A stretch of DNA of 64,000 nucleotides from JAJPJE01 sp963848375 (GTDB lineage: Bacteria; Acidobacteriota; Terriglobia; Terriglobales; Acidobacteriaceae). The translations under genes and the position numbers were made by a program. The stretch is taken from assembly GCA_963848375.1 (NCBI GenBank), contig CAWKDK010000018.1:248001-312000 (forward strand). Reading direction: 5' to 3'. This document shows, in pieces, positions 9,361-19,179 of this stretch (position 1 is its first letter; each line of letters begins with the position of its first letter). The notes under the pieces are model-generated. The model was not told the origin of the DNA, ran no database searches, and worked only from the letters and a program-made list of their open reading frames with translations.

Positions 9361-10855
9361 ATGAGTATCCTGAGCGCAACCCAAGTAGATACGGTCAAGA
9401 ACTACGTTGGCGGCGAGTGGAAGTCGTCTCAAAGCGCCGAGCTTATAAACGTTGTGAATCCGGCGACGCAAAAGATTCTGGCAGCGGTTCCGGCTTCTGA
9501 TGCAGCCGAAGTAAACGCCGCAATTGCTGCTGCCAGCAAGGCTTTCCCTGCATGGAGGGCGACGCCTCCGGAAGATCGCATTCAATATCTGTTCAAGCTG
9601 AAGCAATTGCTGGAAGAGCATTTCGACGAAATTGCCCGTATCACCACGACCGAGAACGGCAAGACATTGACGGAAGCGCGTGCCGAACTGCGGCGCGGCA
9701 TCGAGAACGTAGAGGTCGCCTGCGGGATTCCTACGCTAATGCAGGGCTACAACCTCGAAGACGTAGCGCGCGGGATTGACGAAATCATGATCCGCCAGCC
9801 GCTGGGAGTTGTGGCCGCGATCACGCCCTTCAATTTTCCGGCAATGATTCCGTTCTGGTTCCTGCCGTATGCGATTGCCTGCGGGAATACGTTCATCCTG
9901 AAGCCCTCTGAAAAAGTGCCGCTCACCATGCAGCGTGTTTTCGAGTTGGTCGACACTATCGGAATTCCCCCCGGCGTTCTGAACCTGGTGAATGGGACGA
10001 AGACGGCGGTGAACGTTCTGCTGGAACATCCAGACGTTCGCGCGATCAGCTTCGTGGGATCGACACCGGTAGCGCGCTACATCTACGCGCATTCGGCTGA
10101 GTACGGAAAGCGCGTGCAGTGCCAGGGCGGAGCGAAGAATCACGTGGTGGTGTTGCCAGACGCGGATATGGATATGTCTGCGCAGGTGATCTCCGAGAGC
10201 GCGTTCGGATGCGCAGGCCAGCGATGCCTGGCGGTGTCAGTAGCAGTCACAGTTGGCGACGCGCAAAAGAAGTTCCGCGACTCAGTTGTAGATCGTGCGC
10301 GTTCGTTGCGGGTTGGCTACGGGCTGGAAGATCGCATCGGAAATGGGGCCGGTGATTACCGCCGAAAGCAAACAGCGCATTGAGTCGCTGATTGGCGCCG
10401 GCGTGGCAGACGGTGCAAAAGCAATCGTTGACGGCCGCTCGCCGCAGATCCACGACTATGAGGACGGGAACTTTGTCAGTCCGACCATCCTTGATGGATT
10501 GCCGGCCGAGAGCAAGGTTGCTTCGACGGAAATCTTCGGGCCGGTGTTGAGCCTGGTGCACGCAGATACCGTTGACGAGGCAATTCAGTTCCTGTCGCGT
10601 ACAGCCTACGGAAATGCGGCTTCGATCTTCACGACCAGCGGAGCGGCGGCACGCAAGTTCCGCTACGAGGCTCCCGCAGGGAATATCGGTGTGAACATCG
10701 GAGTTGCCGCTCCCATGGCCTATTTTCCGTTCAGTGGATGGGGCGACAGTTTCTTCGGAACGGTGCATGCGCAGGGTCGCGATGCGATCGAATTCTATAC
10801 CGACAAGAAAGTTGTGATCGAGCGCTGGACGCAGAGTTTGAGCCGGAGGTTCTAG
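9361..10855 (+). CDS. mmsA: CoA-acylating methylmalonate-semialdehyde dehydrogenase, one frameshift
   Basis: The frame breaks at the GG at 10339-10340; deleting one G gives a 497-residue protein, the family length. Diagnostic of the MmsA/IolA group: the general-base Glu of ordinary ALDHs is replaced, giving QGGAKNHVVVLPDADM, and the active Cys lies in FGCAGQRCLA. The C-terminus has FSGWGDSFFG. These enzymes convert malonate or methylmalonate semialdehyde plus CoA and NAD+ to acetyl- or propionyl-CoA and CO2. In this operon it would finish beta-alanine (via malonate semialdehyde) or valine/thymine breakdown. The downstream aminotransferase starts 2 bases after the stop. Intact sequence on both sides of the break argues for a sequencing error. 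Confidence 0.87.
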
Positions 10856-10857
10856 CC

Positions 10858-12171
10858 ATGAACCCATTATCAGCCGTTGCCGAGGTCGGCGCGAAGACCA
10901 CCGAAGAGAAATATCGCGAATATCTGATGACTGGCTTCGTGAAGGCCGTCACGCCGGTTGTGATCGATCATGCGGAAGGCGCGACCGTCACGGACGTAAA
11001 CGGGCGAACGTATCTCGATTGCTTCGCCGGCATCTCCGTGGTGAATGCCGGGCATTGCAACCCGGAAGTGATAGCCGCGGCGAAAGCGCAGATCGATAAG
11101 CTGGTGCACTGCTGCTCCTACGTGTATCACGTGCCAGCGGTCGCCGACATGGCTGAGAAGATGGCGGAGATCACGCCCGGACGTCTGAAGAAAACGTTCT
11201 TCGCAAATAGCGGCGCTGAAGCTGTGGAAGGCGCGCTGAAGCTGGCGCGTCTCTACACGGGCAAGAAAGAAGTGATCTCGCTGGAAGCGAGCTTCCATGG
11301 CCGCACTTACGCAACGCTGAGCGTTACTGGCAATGCCGGGCGGAAGAAGCGCGGCGGACCCTATGCATCAGGTGTGGCTTTTGCACCGGCGCCGTACACG
11401 TACCGGTCGCAGTGGGAGAGCGATGAGCGCTGCGGCGAAGAATGCGCCAAGGCAGTCGAGAATGTCATTCGCTTCCACACTTCCGGCGATGTTGCTGCGT
11501 TTCTCGCGGAGCCAGTGATGGGCGAAGGCGGGATCATCGTTCCTCCGCGCAACTACTTCAAGGCGGTGAAGGAAGTGCTGGATCGGCACGGCATCCTCTT
11601 TATCGCCGACGAAGTTCAGTCGGGCTTCGGGCGTACCGGAGCGATGTTCGCCATTGAGCACTACGGTGTGGAGCCGGACATCATGGCAACCGCCAAGGGA
11701 ATTGCCGATGGCTTCCCGCTGGGGGCGTTCACTTCGCGTGACGAAATCGCAGCAGCGTTCCAACCGGGTGATCACCTTTCCACCTTCGGCGGAAATCCGG
11801 TGAGCTGTGCCGCAGGTTTGGCGAATATCCAGTTCATGCAGAAGCACGATCTCCCAGGACAGGCGAAGCGCAAGGGCGAGTACGTGATTGGCAAGCTGAG
11901 GGCGATGCAATCGCAGCTGCCGATTATTGGCGATGTCCGTGGACTCGGACTGATGATCGGAATCGAGTTGGTCGAAGACGAAAAGAAAACTCCTGCGACT
12001 GCGAAGGCCGAAGCGGCGAAGGCCGCATGCCTGAAGAACGGCCTGCTGCTCGGCGTGGGTGGAGTCTACGGCAATGTTCTCCGGCTGCAGCCGCCGCTGG
12101 TGATTACGCAGGAGCAGTTGGATCGCGCGCTCGACATTCTCGAGAAGGCACTGCGCGAAGTCAGCGCCTGA
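10858..12171 (+). CDS. Class-III aminotransferase, AGXT2/beta-alanine-pyruvate-like
   Basis: I choose ATG 10858 (437 residues) because GGAGG lies ten bases upstream and homology starts there; a longer upstream frame is only the shadow of mmsA. PLP features: NSGAEAVEGALKLAR, FHGRTYATLS, ADEVQSGFGRTG and Lys in ATAKGIADGFPLG, followed by STFGGNPVSCAA. This is the alanine-glyoxylate/omega-amino-acid-pyruvate subgroup, which suits beta-alanine or 3-aminoisobutyrate. Pairing with the MmsA-like gene immediately upstream gives a complete beta-amino acid to acyl-CoA route. Its end overlaps the convergent PNPOx-like gene by about 11 bases. Confidence 0.87.
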   Translation: MNPLSAVAEVGAKTTEEKYREYLMTGFVKAVTPVVIDHAEGATVTDVNGRTYLDCFAGISVVNAGHCNPEVIAAAKAQIDKLVHCCSYVYHVPAVADMAEKMAEITPGRLKKTFFANSGAEAVEGALKLARLYTGKKEVISLEASFHGRTYATLSVTGNAGRKKRGGPYASGVAFAPAPYTYRSQWESDERCGEECAKAVENVIRFHTSGDVAAFLAEPVMGEGGIIVPPRNYFKAVKEVLDRHGILFIADEVQSGFGRTGAMFAIEHYGVEPDIMATAKGIADGFPLGAFTSRDEIAAAFQPGDHLSTFGGNPVSCAAGLANIQFMQKHDLPGQAKRKGEYVIGKLRAMQSQLPIIGDVRGLGLMIGIELVEDEKKTPATAKAEAAKAACLKNGLLLGVGGVYGNVLRLQPPLVITQEQLDRALDILEKALREVSA

Positions 12172-12824
12172 GGTTGCGCGAGTAATTGCTGATATTCGGC
12201 GGCAGTGGAATTTCCGCAGCCAGTGCGGCATCGGGAATCGGGGCGACCTGGAACAAAATCGAGTGGCAGTACACCGGCCCATACAGGGAAGTTCATGTCT
12301 TCGGCATCGTCGATGGGAGGGCCAGTGCGAACTTTCGCGGAGCACTCAGCGAGTGACAGTCGAAGCGCTGAAGTCGCTTTCAGCTCCTGTTCGTTCGGTT
12401 GGCGCGCTTGTTCCCAGCGTCCGGGCAGGATGTGTTCGGACAGAGCGCGCAGAGCAGAGAGCTTTTCAGCGGGATCGTCGATCAGTTGCGCTTCGCCTAG
12501 AACGACGACGGAGCGATAGTTCATCGAATGATTGAACACAGAGCGTGCCAGCACGAGTCCATCGAGCAGCGTGACCGTTACGCAAACCGGCGTTGGCTGG
12601 CTGATCTGTCGCAGCATACGGCTTGCAGCCGACCCGTGAATATAAAGGTTGTCGCCATCGCGGCCGTAGCTGGTGGGAATGACGAAGGGCTGACCGTCAA
12701 CGACGAAGCCCACGTGGCAGATGAAAGCTTCGTCAAGAATCTGGTTGATCGCGTCGCGGTCGTAAACGGCGCGTTGGGGTTCGCGGACTACGCGGGTGCG
12801 CGTGGAAGGCGCAGCAGATGACAT
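12161..12824 (-). CDS. Pyridoxamine 5'-phosphate oxidase-like flavin-binding protein, one frameshift
   Basis: The split-barrel FMN-binding family: HVGFVVDGQPFVIPTSYGR, LYIHGSAASRML and the segment after HSMNYRSVVVLGEA are the classic blocks. In the uninterrupted frame the C-terminus runs on with unrelated sequence into the neighbour. Deleting one base of the G4 run at 12240-12243 instead gives a protein of about 220 residues ending ...PIPDAALAAEIPLP, the usual family ending. These proteins bind flavin or F420-like cofactors and are often assigned to redox or stress roles; the substrate is unknown. It is divergent from iorA, sharing the 12825-12970 promoter region. Confidence 0.8.
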
Positions 12825-12970
12825 TCCTGTTCCTTAGGGATCGCACGGGCGGCGTGATGCCGCACGATTAGTGTGACTTCTATATTGACGCATGAGTCCG
12901 TTCTTCGCAGCAACTTTGTGGGTGTCGGAATTTGCAGTTAGCACTCTGAACTTTTGTCGTCACAAAGCTA

Positions 12971-13438
12971 ATGCCCGAAATCACTCTGAATGTAAATGGA
13001 CAAGATCGTAATCTCGAGCTGCCCGCGGAAACGCCGCTGCTCTGGGCGCTCCGCGACACGCTGACTCTCACCGGAACGAAATACGGTTGCGGCGTCGGTC
13101 TTTGCGGAGCTTGCACTGTTCACCTGGATGGCAACGCCGTGCGCTCGTGCGTGACGCCAGTGTCCGCAGCCGCGGGCAAGAAGGTCGTTACGATCGAGGG
13201 ACTGGCCAGCGGAAACTCACATCCGTTGCAAGTCGCATGGATCGCCGAAGACGTTCCGCAGTGCGGATACTGCCAGTCGGGCCAGATCATGACAGCGGCA
13301 GCGTTGCTGGCGAAGAATCCGAGTCCGTCGGATGAAGACATCACCAACGCCATGACCGGAAACTTGTGCCGCTGCGGAACCTATAACCGTATCCGCAAAG
13401 CGATTCATCGCGCGGCCAGCGGCGGAGGTGCGCGATGA
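12971..13438 (+). CDS. iorA: [2Fe-2S] subunit of a molybdenum hydroxylase (isoquinoline 1-oxidoreductase alpha-like)
   Basis: 155 residues, full family length. It binds two [2Fe-2S] clusters: a plant-type cluster from C40, C45, C48 and C60 (GCGVGLCGACTVHLDG) and a second from C98, C101, C133 and C135 (CGYCQSG and CRCGTYNR). This is the small electron-transfer subunit of xanthine-oxidase-family hydroxylases. It overlaps the large subunit by four bases (ATGA), so the two are co-translated. Electrons would pass from the Mo centre in the large subunit through these clusters to an acceptor in the periplasm or membrane. Substrate prediction from the name alone (isoquinoline) is not warranted. Confidence 0.92.
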   Translation: MPEITLNVNGQDRNLELPAETPLLWALRDTLTLTGTKYGCGVGLCGACTVHLDGNAVRSCVTPVSAAAGKKVVTIEGLASGNSHPLQVAWIAEDVPQCGYCQSGQIMTAAALLAKNPSPSDEDITNAMTGNLCRCGTYNRIRKAIHRAASGGGAR

Positions 13439-15555
13439 CAGTTACGCGTCGCGAGTTCCTGGCGGCCGGAGGCGCAGCGGGCGCTGGACTGGCTGTTTGG
13501 TTTTACCTTCGTCATGGCAATGAAGGCCACAACTCAGGCCAGGCGTTTGCTCCCAATGCCTATCTGCATCTCGCGCCCGATGGAAAAATCACGGTGGTAG
13601 TCCCGCGCTCGGAGATGGGGCAAGGCGTGCGTACTGCGTTGCCGATGATCCTCGCCGAAGAGTTGGAGGCCGACTGGTCGGAAATTGCAATCGAGCAGGC
13701 GGGAGCCAGCACTTTGTTCGGCGATCAGACCACCGGCGGGAGCGCCAGCGTTCGCACGACTTGGGATCCGATGCGGCGTGCGGGCGCCGCTGCGCGCGAG
13801 ATGCTGATCGCGGCGGCCGCAAATGAGTGGGGCGTTCCGCTTTCGGAGTGCAGAGCCGAGAAGAGCAAGGTAATTCATGCGGCGTCGAATCGAAGCTTGA
13901 GCTACGGCGAATTGGCAGACCGTGCCGCGAAGCTGCCAGTGCCATCGGATCCGCCTCTGAAATCCGCGAAAGATTACAAGCTTGTCGGGAAGGCGCTTCC
14001 GCGCGTCGACACGCCTTCGAAGGTAAATGGCTCCGCCGAATTCGGCATCGATTTCCGCCTGCCCGGAATGAAGTATGCGTTCCTGTCGCGTTCGCCTGTG
14101 ATCGGCGGGAAGGTGGTGACTTTCGACGACACCGAGTCGAAGAAAGTTTTGGGATTCGTGCAGTCGATGAAAGTCGGTGATTCTGCCGTCGCTGTAGTCG
14201 CCGACACGGTGTGGGGCGCGATGGAAGCGCGGCGCCAACTCAAGGTCAGTTGGGACGAAGGCGCTAATAGGGATCTCAATTCGGCAGCGCTAAGTGAGGA
14301 GCTGCGAAAAGCGGCGTCGGGCAAGTCGGTCACGCTCTATGAAGCTGGGAACGTGGCGAAGGTCAACGGGCGTCGCATCACCGCCGAATACACGCTGCCG
14401 TTCCTGGCGCACGCGCCCATGGAGCCGGGAAATACGACGGCGCAATTTCGCGATGGCAAATGTGAGCTCTGGTCTCCGACGCAGGTTCCGCAGGATTGCC
14501 GCGATTCCGTAGCTGCCGCGGTGGGTCTGAAGCCGGAAGACGTGAAGGTCAACGTCACGCTGCTGGGTGGTGGATTCGGGCGCCGGTTGGAACACGATTA
14601 CGCGGTAGAGGCCGCGCAGGTGGCGAAAGCGGCGAATGCGCCGGTGAAGGTGATGTGGACGCGCGAAGACGACATGCGCTTTTCCACCTATCGGCCCAAT
14701 AGCTTTCATCAACTGAGCGCCGTGCTTGACGCGCAGGGATGGCCGGTTTCGTTTTCCCATCGCATTGTCTCGCCATCGATCAGCCGGCAAAAGGGCCAGC
14801 CGGGAGATGGAGGCGTCGATCCCGATCTGAAAGACGAAGCTGGTTTCGTGTACTCGATTCCCAATGTGCGGATCGAGTATGTCGATCCTGATTCGCCGGT
14901 TCCACTCGGTTGGTTGCGGTCGGTATATGCATCGCCCGTGGCCTTTGCGAGTGAGTCGTTTCTCGATGAGATCGCGATTGCCACGCACCGCGATCCGCTG
15001 GAGTTGCGGCTGCACCTGTTGTCGAAGGATCAGGACGTAAAGTATTTCGACACCACCTGGCAGACAGCGCGCATGCGTGGAGTGCTGCAACTCGTCGCTG
15101 AGAAGGCGAATTGGAGCAAGCCCGTGGCGGCTGGTGTTCATCGCGGGATCGCAGCTTTCGCCTGCTTCAATACGTACGTTGCTGAAGTCGTCGAAGTTGC
15201 GATGGAAGGCAACGAGCCCAAGGTGAAGCGCGTGGTGGTCGCTGCCGACGTAGGCCAGAGAATCAATCCCAACATTCTGGAACAACAGGCACAGAGCGCG
15301 GTGATGTTTGGCCTGTCAGCTGCCTTGCGCGGAAAGATCACCATCGATAAGGGCCGGGTAGTGCAGAGCAACTTTGGCGACTATGAGCCCGTGCGCTTGT
15401 CGGAAGCTCCGATTGTGGAAGCCTACTTCGTCGACAGCAATGCTGCACCCAGTGGGATTGGCGAACCGCCTGTGCCTCCCTTGGCGCCGGCGTTGTGCAG
15501 TGCGATCTATTCGGCTACGAAGAGGCGCATTCGCGCGCTGCCGATACTGGGCTGA
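13435..15555 (+). CDS. iorB: Molybdopterin-binding large subunit of aldehyde/N-heterocycle hydroxylase, Tat-exported
   Basis: 706 residues. The N-terminus has a twin-arginine signal (TRREFLAAGG followed by a hydrophobic stretch), so the complex is folded in the cytoplasm and exported. Mo-binding blocks include the QGVRT loop at about residues 62-66, TTGGSAS, LGGGFGRRLEHDY and the C-terminal GIGEPPVPPLAPAL with the presumed catalytic Glu. IorB-type subunits hydroxylate aldehydes or N-heterocycles with water as oxygen donor. Adjacent to aminoaldehyde-metabolising genes, an aldehyde substrate is plausible. The start at 13435 overlaps iorA by four bases. No dedicated XdhC-like maturation gene is visible in the window. 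Confidence 0.9.
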   Translation: MTVTRREFLAAGGAAGAGLAVWFYLRHGNEGHNSGQAFAPNAYLHLAPDGKITVVVPRSEMGQGVRTALPMILAEELEADWSEIAIEQAGASTLFGDQTTGGSASVRTTWDPMRRAGAAAREMLIAAAANEWGVPLSECRAEKSKVIHAASNRSLSYGELADRAAKLPVPSDPPLKSAKDYKLVGKALPRVDTPSKVNGSAEFGIDFRLPGMKYAFLSRSPVIGGKVVTFDDTESKKVLGFVQSMKVGDSAVAVVADTVWGAMEARRQLKVSWDEGANRDLNSAALSEELRKAASGKSVTLYEAGNVAKVNGRRITAEYTLPFLAHAPMEPGNTTAQFRDGKCELWSPTQVPQDCRDSVAAAVGLKPEDVKVNVTLLGGGFGRRLEHDYAVEAAQVAKAANAPVKVMWTREDDMRFSTYRPNSFHQLSAVLDAQGWPVSFSHRIVSPSISRQKGQPGDGGVDPDLKDEAGFVYSIPNVRIEYVDPDSPVPLGWLRSVYASPVAFASESFLDEIAIATHRDPLELRLHLLSKDQDVKYFDTTWQTARMRGVLQLVAEKANWSKPVAAGVHRGIAAFACFNTYVAEVVEVAMEGNEPKVKRVVVAADVGQRINPNILEQQAQSAVMFGLSAALRGKITIDKGRVVQSNFGDYEPVRLSEAPIVEAYFVDSNAAPSGIGEPPVPPLAPALCSAIYSATKRRIRALPILG

Positions 15556-15557
15556 CC

Positions 15558-16853
15558 ATGAATATCCGCGAACGCAACTATTGGCTCGATACGATCACGA
15601 TGCCCTCCGGTGTGCCCGGACCACTGCCGGAGACCGTCGACGTTGCGATCATCGGGGCCGGATTCACTGGTCTCTCGGCGGCCCGCACGCTTGCGAAGCA
15701 CGGCGCCAGGGTCGCGGTTCTCGAAGCGGAGACTATCGGTTGGGGCGCCAGTTCGCGCAACGGCGGCATGGTACTGACCGGCATGAAGCTCAGCGCCGAG
15801 ACACTAGCCTCTCGCTACGGCATGGAAGCTACCCGCGCCATGTATGCGGCTTCGCTTGCGTCGATCGATTGCGTCGAGCAGATCGTCGCCGAGGAACAGA
15901 TCGATTGCGATTTCGCGCGCTGCGGTCATCTGGAGGTCGCGTGCAAGCAGTCGCACTTCGATGCCTATGCCCGCTCGGTAGAACTGATCGCCCGCGAATT
16001 CAAGCATGAGCTGCGCATTATTCCGCGCGCAGATCTTGCGGCAGAAATTGGATCAACAATTTACTTTGGCGGCATTGTCGACGAAGTCAGTGCCGGTGTA
16101 AATCCGGCGCGCTACGTTGCAGGACTGGCGCGGGCTGCGCAAAAAGCCGGCGCCTGCGTCTACGAGAATGCGCGCGTCAATCACATCAACCGCGTCACCA
16201 GATCCGGTATAGCCGGATTTCAGCTTACGACCGCGAAAGGGACGACCTTCGCGCAACACATACTGGTTGCAACCAGTGGCTACACGTCTGCGATTACGCC
16301 ATCCCTGCAGAAGAAGATCATTCCAATTGGGTCGTTCATCATTGCGACGGAGCCGCTTCGGCAGGAGCTCGCGCACGAACTCAGCCCCCGCAATCGGATG
16401 ATCTACGATTCCAAGCACTATCTTCATTATTACCGGCTTACGCCAGACGATCGCATGCTCTTCGGTGGCCGCGCTGCCTTCTTCCCAGAAACTGCGCAGA
16501 CCATTCGCAAGAGCGCTGCGATCCTGCATCGCGAAATGCTCGAAGTCTATCCGCAGCTGAAGAACACCAAAATCGACTACGTCTGGGGTGGCACGCTCGA
16601 CTTCACGTTTGACGTGATGCCGCATGCCGGCCAGATCGACGGCATGTACTTCGCGCTCGGCTATGCCGGTCACGGCGTCGCAATGGCGACATATCTCGGT
16701 CAGAAGATGGGTGAGGCGATCGCGACCGGCGAAGATCGCAATCCTTACAAAGATGTGCCGTTTCCAGGAGCGCCGCTCGGCGTCTACAACGGGAAGCCGT
16801 GGTTCCTGCCATTTGCGGGGGCGTATTACAAAGTTCTCGACTGGATCAGCTAG
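15558..16853 (+). CDS. FAD-dependent amine/D-amino acid oxidoreductase (PuuB/DadA-like)
   Basis: 431 residues; I use ATG 15558, three bases after the iorB stop, where homology starts. A Rossmann dinucleotide fold is at residues 29-41 (AIIGAGFTGLSAA), followed by the GWGASSRNGGM motif typical of the DAO family. The C-terminal half has RMLFGGRAAFF and YVWGGTLDFTFDVMPH, as in gamma-glutamylputrescine oxidase and related amine oxidases. It oxidises a C-N bond to an imine that hydrolyses to aldehyde and ammonia/amine. Together with the ALDH/aminotransferase operon it suggests a Puu-like polyamine route, but no gamma-glutamylputrescine synthetase is in view. It overlaps the convergent permease by 8 bases. 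Confidence 0.85.
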   Translation: MNIRERNYWLDTITMPSGVPGPLPETVDVAIIGAGFTGLSAARTLAKHGARVAVLEAETIGWGASSRNGGMVLTGMKLSAETLASRYGMEATRAMYAASLASIDCVEQIVAEEQIDCDFARCGHLEVACKQSHFDAYARSVELIAREFKHELRIIPRADLAAEIGSTIYFGGIVDEVSAGVNPARYVAGLARAAQKAGACVYENARVNHINRVTRSGIAGFQLTTAKGTTFAQHILVATSGYTSAITPSLQKKIIPIGSFIIATEPLRQELAHELSPRNRMIYDSKHYLHYYRLTPDDRMLFGGRAAFFPETAQTIRKSAAILHREMLEVYPQLKNTKIDYVWGGTLDFTFDVMPHAGQIDGMYFALGYAGHGVAMATYLGQKMGEAIATGEDRNPYKDVPFPGAPLGVYNGKPWFLPFAGAYYKVLDWIS

Positions 16854-18175
16854 CACTCTTCGCGGCGTCTGACTTCGATTCCTTTCTGCGCAGAAACAGA
16901 TAGGCAATCGGACCAACCAGCAATGCAACCGGCCCCCAACGCAGCGCAAAGCGATCGCTGCCGAGCAGTGCAACGCCGCTCATCAGGATGGGAGCAAGGA
17001 CAGCGTAAGCTAATCCTTTCTTTCCCCACGGGACCAGGAACGGCCGTGGCATATCAGGGCGGGTGCGCCGCAACTTCCACGCCGAGAGCACGGTAAGAAT
17101 CGACGTGGCAATACGCAGCCAGACGTAAACCGAGATCAGCTGAGTCAGCGACTTCCACGCCAGCAGCGCGTAGATCAACGCCGAAAAGATGATCGCGATC
17201 CACGGTGTGCCAAAGCGCGGATGGAGGCGCGTGAGCACCTCGGACATGTAACCATCTTCGGCCATCGCAAAGGGCATTCGCGTGGAAGTCAGCACTGTGG
17301 CGTTCAGGATCGAGACCATCATGATGGCGCCAGCGAGAGTCATGGCAAGTCCAAGCCAATGACCGCCGATCAACTGCGCGGCGTCGGAGAAGTAGCGTGT
17401 GTGCCAGTCCTGCCAGTTGCCGAGAGCGCCGAGTGCAAGGAAAGTAGGCAGAACATACGTCGCAATCGAGAGCGGGACGACGATCGCCAGAGCGAGCGGA
17501 TAGTTGCGCTGCGGATTCTCGACTTCTTCAGCAACCGATGAAAGCTGTTCGTAGCCGGCGTAGAGCCATAATCCGATGGCGAGTCCGATGCCGAAGACCT
17601 GGAACACTGGTTGATGCGGCGGAATCAGCGGCGAAAACGGATTGTGGTGGAACTTGGGGATCGCGGCGATGCACATCGCAATCACAGGCAGGAAGATGAT
17701 GATGGTCAAAATGGTGGCGACTCGACCGACCATCTGAATGCCGCGCACGTTGATGTAGGTGATCAACGCGATCAGCGAGACGGAGATCAAGTAGTGTTTC
17801 CAGCCAGTGATTCCCGGCACAACAAATCCCAGATAATCCGTGAACAGGACTGCGTAAGCGCCGCCCAAGAAGGAATGACGCGCTCCAGTTCCAGAAGCCT
17901 GCGAGGAATCCCCAGAAGTCACCGAATGCGGCGCGGCTCCAGCGATAGAAGCCGCCTTCGACGGGCATCGCGGTCGTCAACTCGGCTGCGATCAGCGAAA
18001 TCGGAATGCACCATAACAGTGGAATGAAGAGGTCGTAGAGCAGCGTGAGTCCTGGACCTGAAGTCGTGACCTGATCTTCCAGACCGAATGGTCCGCCTGT
18101 CGTGTACGAATACATGACGAAGACGAAGTAGAACAAGCTGGCCTTCGCCTTGATTGAGGTAGGAGATTTGCTCAC
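16846..18175 (-). CDS. APC-family amino acid permease, one frameshift
   Basis: Two overlapping frames give the N-terminal (18175 down to about 17868) and C-terminal (from about 17868 to 16846) parts of one 12-helix transporter. Deleting one base near 17864-17872 restores SFLLGGAYAVLFTDYLGF and a 442-residue protein. The N-terminus has YTTGGPFGLEDQV, then MPVEGGFYRWSRAAFGDFWGF, typical of the APC superfamily; the C-terminus loses hydrophobicity after the 12th helix. Its convergent location beside the PuuB-like oxidase suggests amine or amino-acid uptake. Specificity is unknown. Confidence 0.82.
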
Positions 18176-18219
18176 GTGCGCCGGATTTTACCCGAGGCGG
18201 CTTCGGCGAACTAGCGGAT

Positions 18220-18669
18220 TTATGCGGTAGTTTTCTGCTCAGCGGCTTGCGTCAGCCATCGTTCCATTACGTCGTGGCCAACAACTCCCGCCTGTTGAAA
18301 GACGAGATTGCCGTCGCGGAAGACGGCGAAGTTCGGGATGCCCTGGACTTTGTAGCGGGCGGCGAGTTCCGGGAATGTTTCAGTGTCGACTTTGATCACG
18401 ACAGCGCGACCGGCGAGATCAGACGCAACGCGTGCGACTTCGGGAGCCGCCATTCGACATGGTCCGCACCACGCAGCCCAGAAGTCGACGAGCACCGGAA
18501 CGCGAGCGCTCTTGATGATGTCGTCGAAAGACTCTCGGTCAACGGCGATTGGTTCTGAAGCAGGAGGAAGAGTTGCTTTGCAGGCGCCGCAACGTCCAGT
18601 GTCATTGAGATGATTGGCAGGAACGCGGTTCTTGGCGCCGCAACTCGGGCAAGCTCGAACGATGGCCAT
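18220..18669 (-). CDS. trxC: Thioredoxin 2-like protein with N-terminal zinc ribbon
   Basis: 149 residues from ATG 18669, which has AGGAAG upstream; longer versions add an unconserved leader. Cys7/Cys10 and Cys27/Cys30 (CPSCGAKN and RCGACKA) form a zinc ribbon, followed by a thioredoxin fold with WCGPC at 67-71 and the cis-Pro region GIPNFAVF. This is the TrxC (thioredoxin 2) architecture, a cytoplasmic disulfide reductase often tied to oxidative stress. It lies 75 bases downstream of the S24/S26 peptidase of the putative RiPP locus on the same strand, so co-transcription is possible but a role in that system is only a guess. Confidence 0.9.
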   Translation of the reverse strand: MAIVRACPSCGAKNRVPANHLNDTGRCGACKATLPPASEPIAVDRESFDDIIKSARVPVLVDFWAAWCGPCRMAAPEVARVASDLAGRAVVIKVDTETFPELAARYKVQGIPNFAVFRDGNLVFQQAGVVGHDVMERWLTQAAEQKTTA

Positions 18670-18744
18670 ATAAGCTTCCTGGTGAAGAGATGCGAAACAG
18701 CCCAGCAATGGCGCAGGAAAATTGAAGTTACACAGAAGCCGAGT

Positions 18745-19179
18745 TCAGGAACTAATTCCGGCGCGCACGGGCGGAAGCAGCCGGTAACGAACAGACTGTC
18801 GCAAACGGCTCAGGAGGGTTCGAGGTACTCGCTCCGTGACGCTTGCAACTCCGAGCAATTCCGATTCGCGCACTGGCGGATCTTCAACTGGCAGCGCGTC
18901 GCCGCGAGTGACCAGTGTCGCAGCGCCGCTCGTCGTGTTGCGTATAACGCGGTGAATGAAAATGCGGTCGTCGCGGGTGAAGGCTGCGAGATCGCCAACC
19001 TTGATTTCACCGATCTGTGCGGAGCGAATCTCAACGGTATCGCCGGGCCAGAGCGCTGGCCACATGCTGGTGCCGGTCACGCGAAGCGAAGCGCAACCAT
19101 ACGAGCGAAGTGCCTGGATGAAGAGTTGGCATTTCCGGCGGTGATCGGCGTCTACGACAGTTTGCGGTTGAAGCGGCAT
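18745..19179 (-). CDS. S24/S26-family peptidase (signal-peptidase-like) of putative RiPP locus
   Basis: 144 residues from ATG 19179; an upstream start at 19209 would add ten unconserved residues. The Ser nucleophile lies in GTSMWPAL (S38), followed by PGDTVEI and IHRVI with His76 where bacterial type I peptidases have Lys, the Ser-His pattern of the SipW/archaeal type. There is no clear membrane anchor. The gene overlaps the end of the small precursor-like ORF by 28 bases, so it is probably translationally coupled to it. That arrangement suggests, but does not prove, that it removes the leader from the modified peptide. A general S24/S26 role is the alternative. Confidence 0.8.
   Translation of the reverse strand: MPLQPQTVVDADHRRKCQLFIQALRSYGCASLRVTGTSMWPALWPGDTVEIRSAQIGEIKVGDLAAFTRDDRIFIHRVIRNTTSGAATLVTRGDALPVEDPPVRESELLGVASVTERVPRTLLSRLRQSVRYRLLPPVRAGISS

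Noticed and set aside
12205..12821. Plus-strand ORFs opposite the PNPOx-like gene
   Set aside because: Low complexity, Arg/Ser-rich shadow frames; the minus frame has all family blocks.
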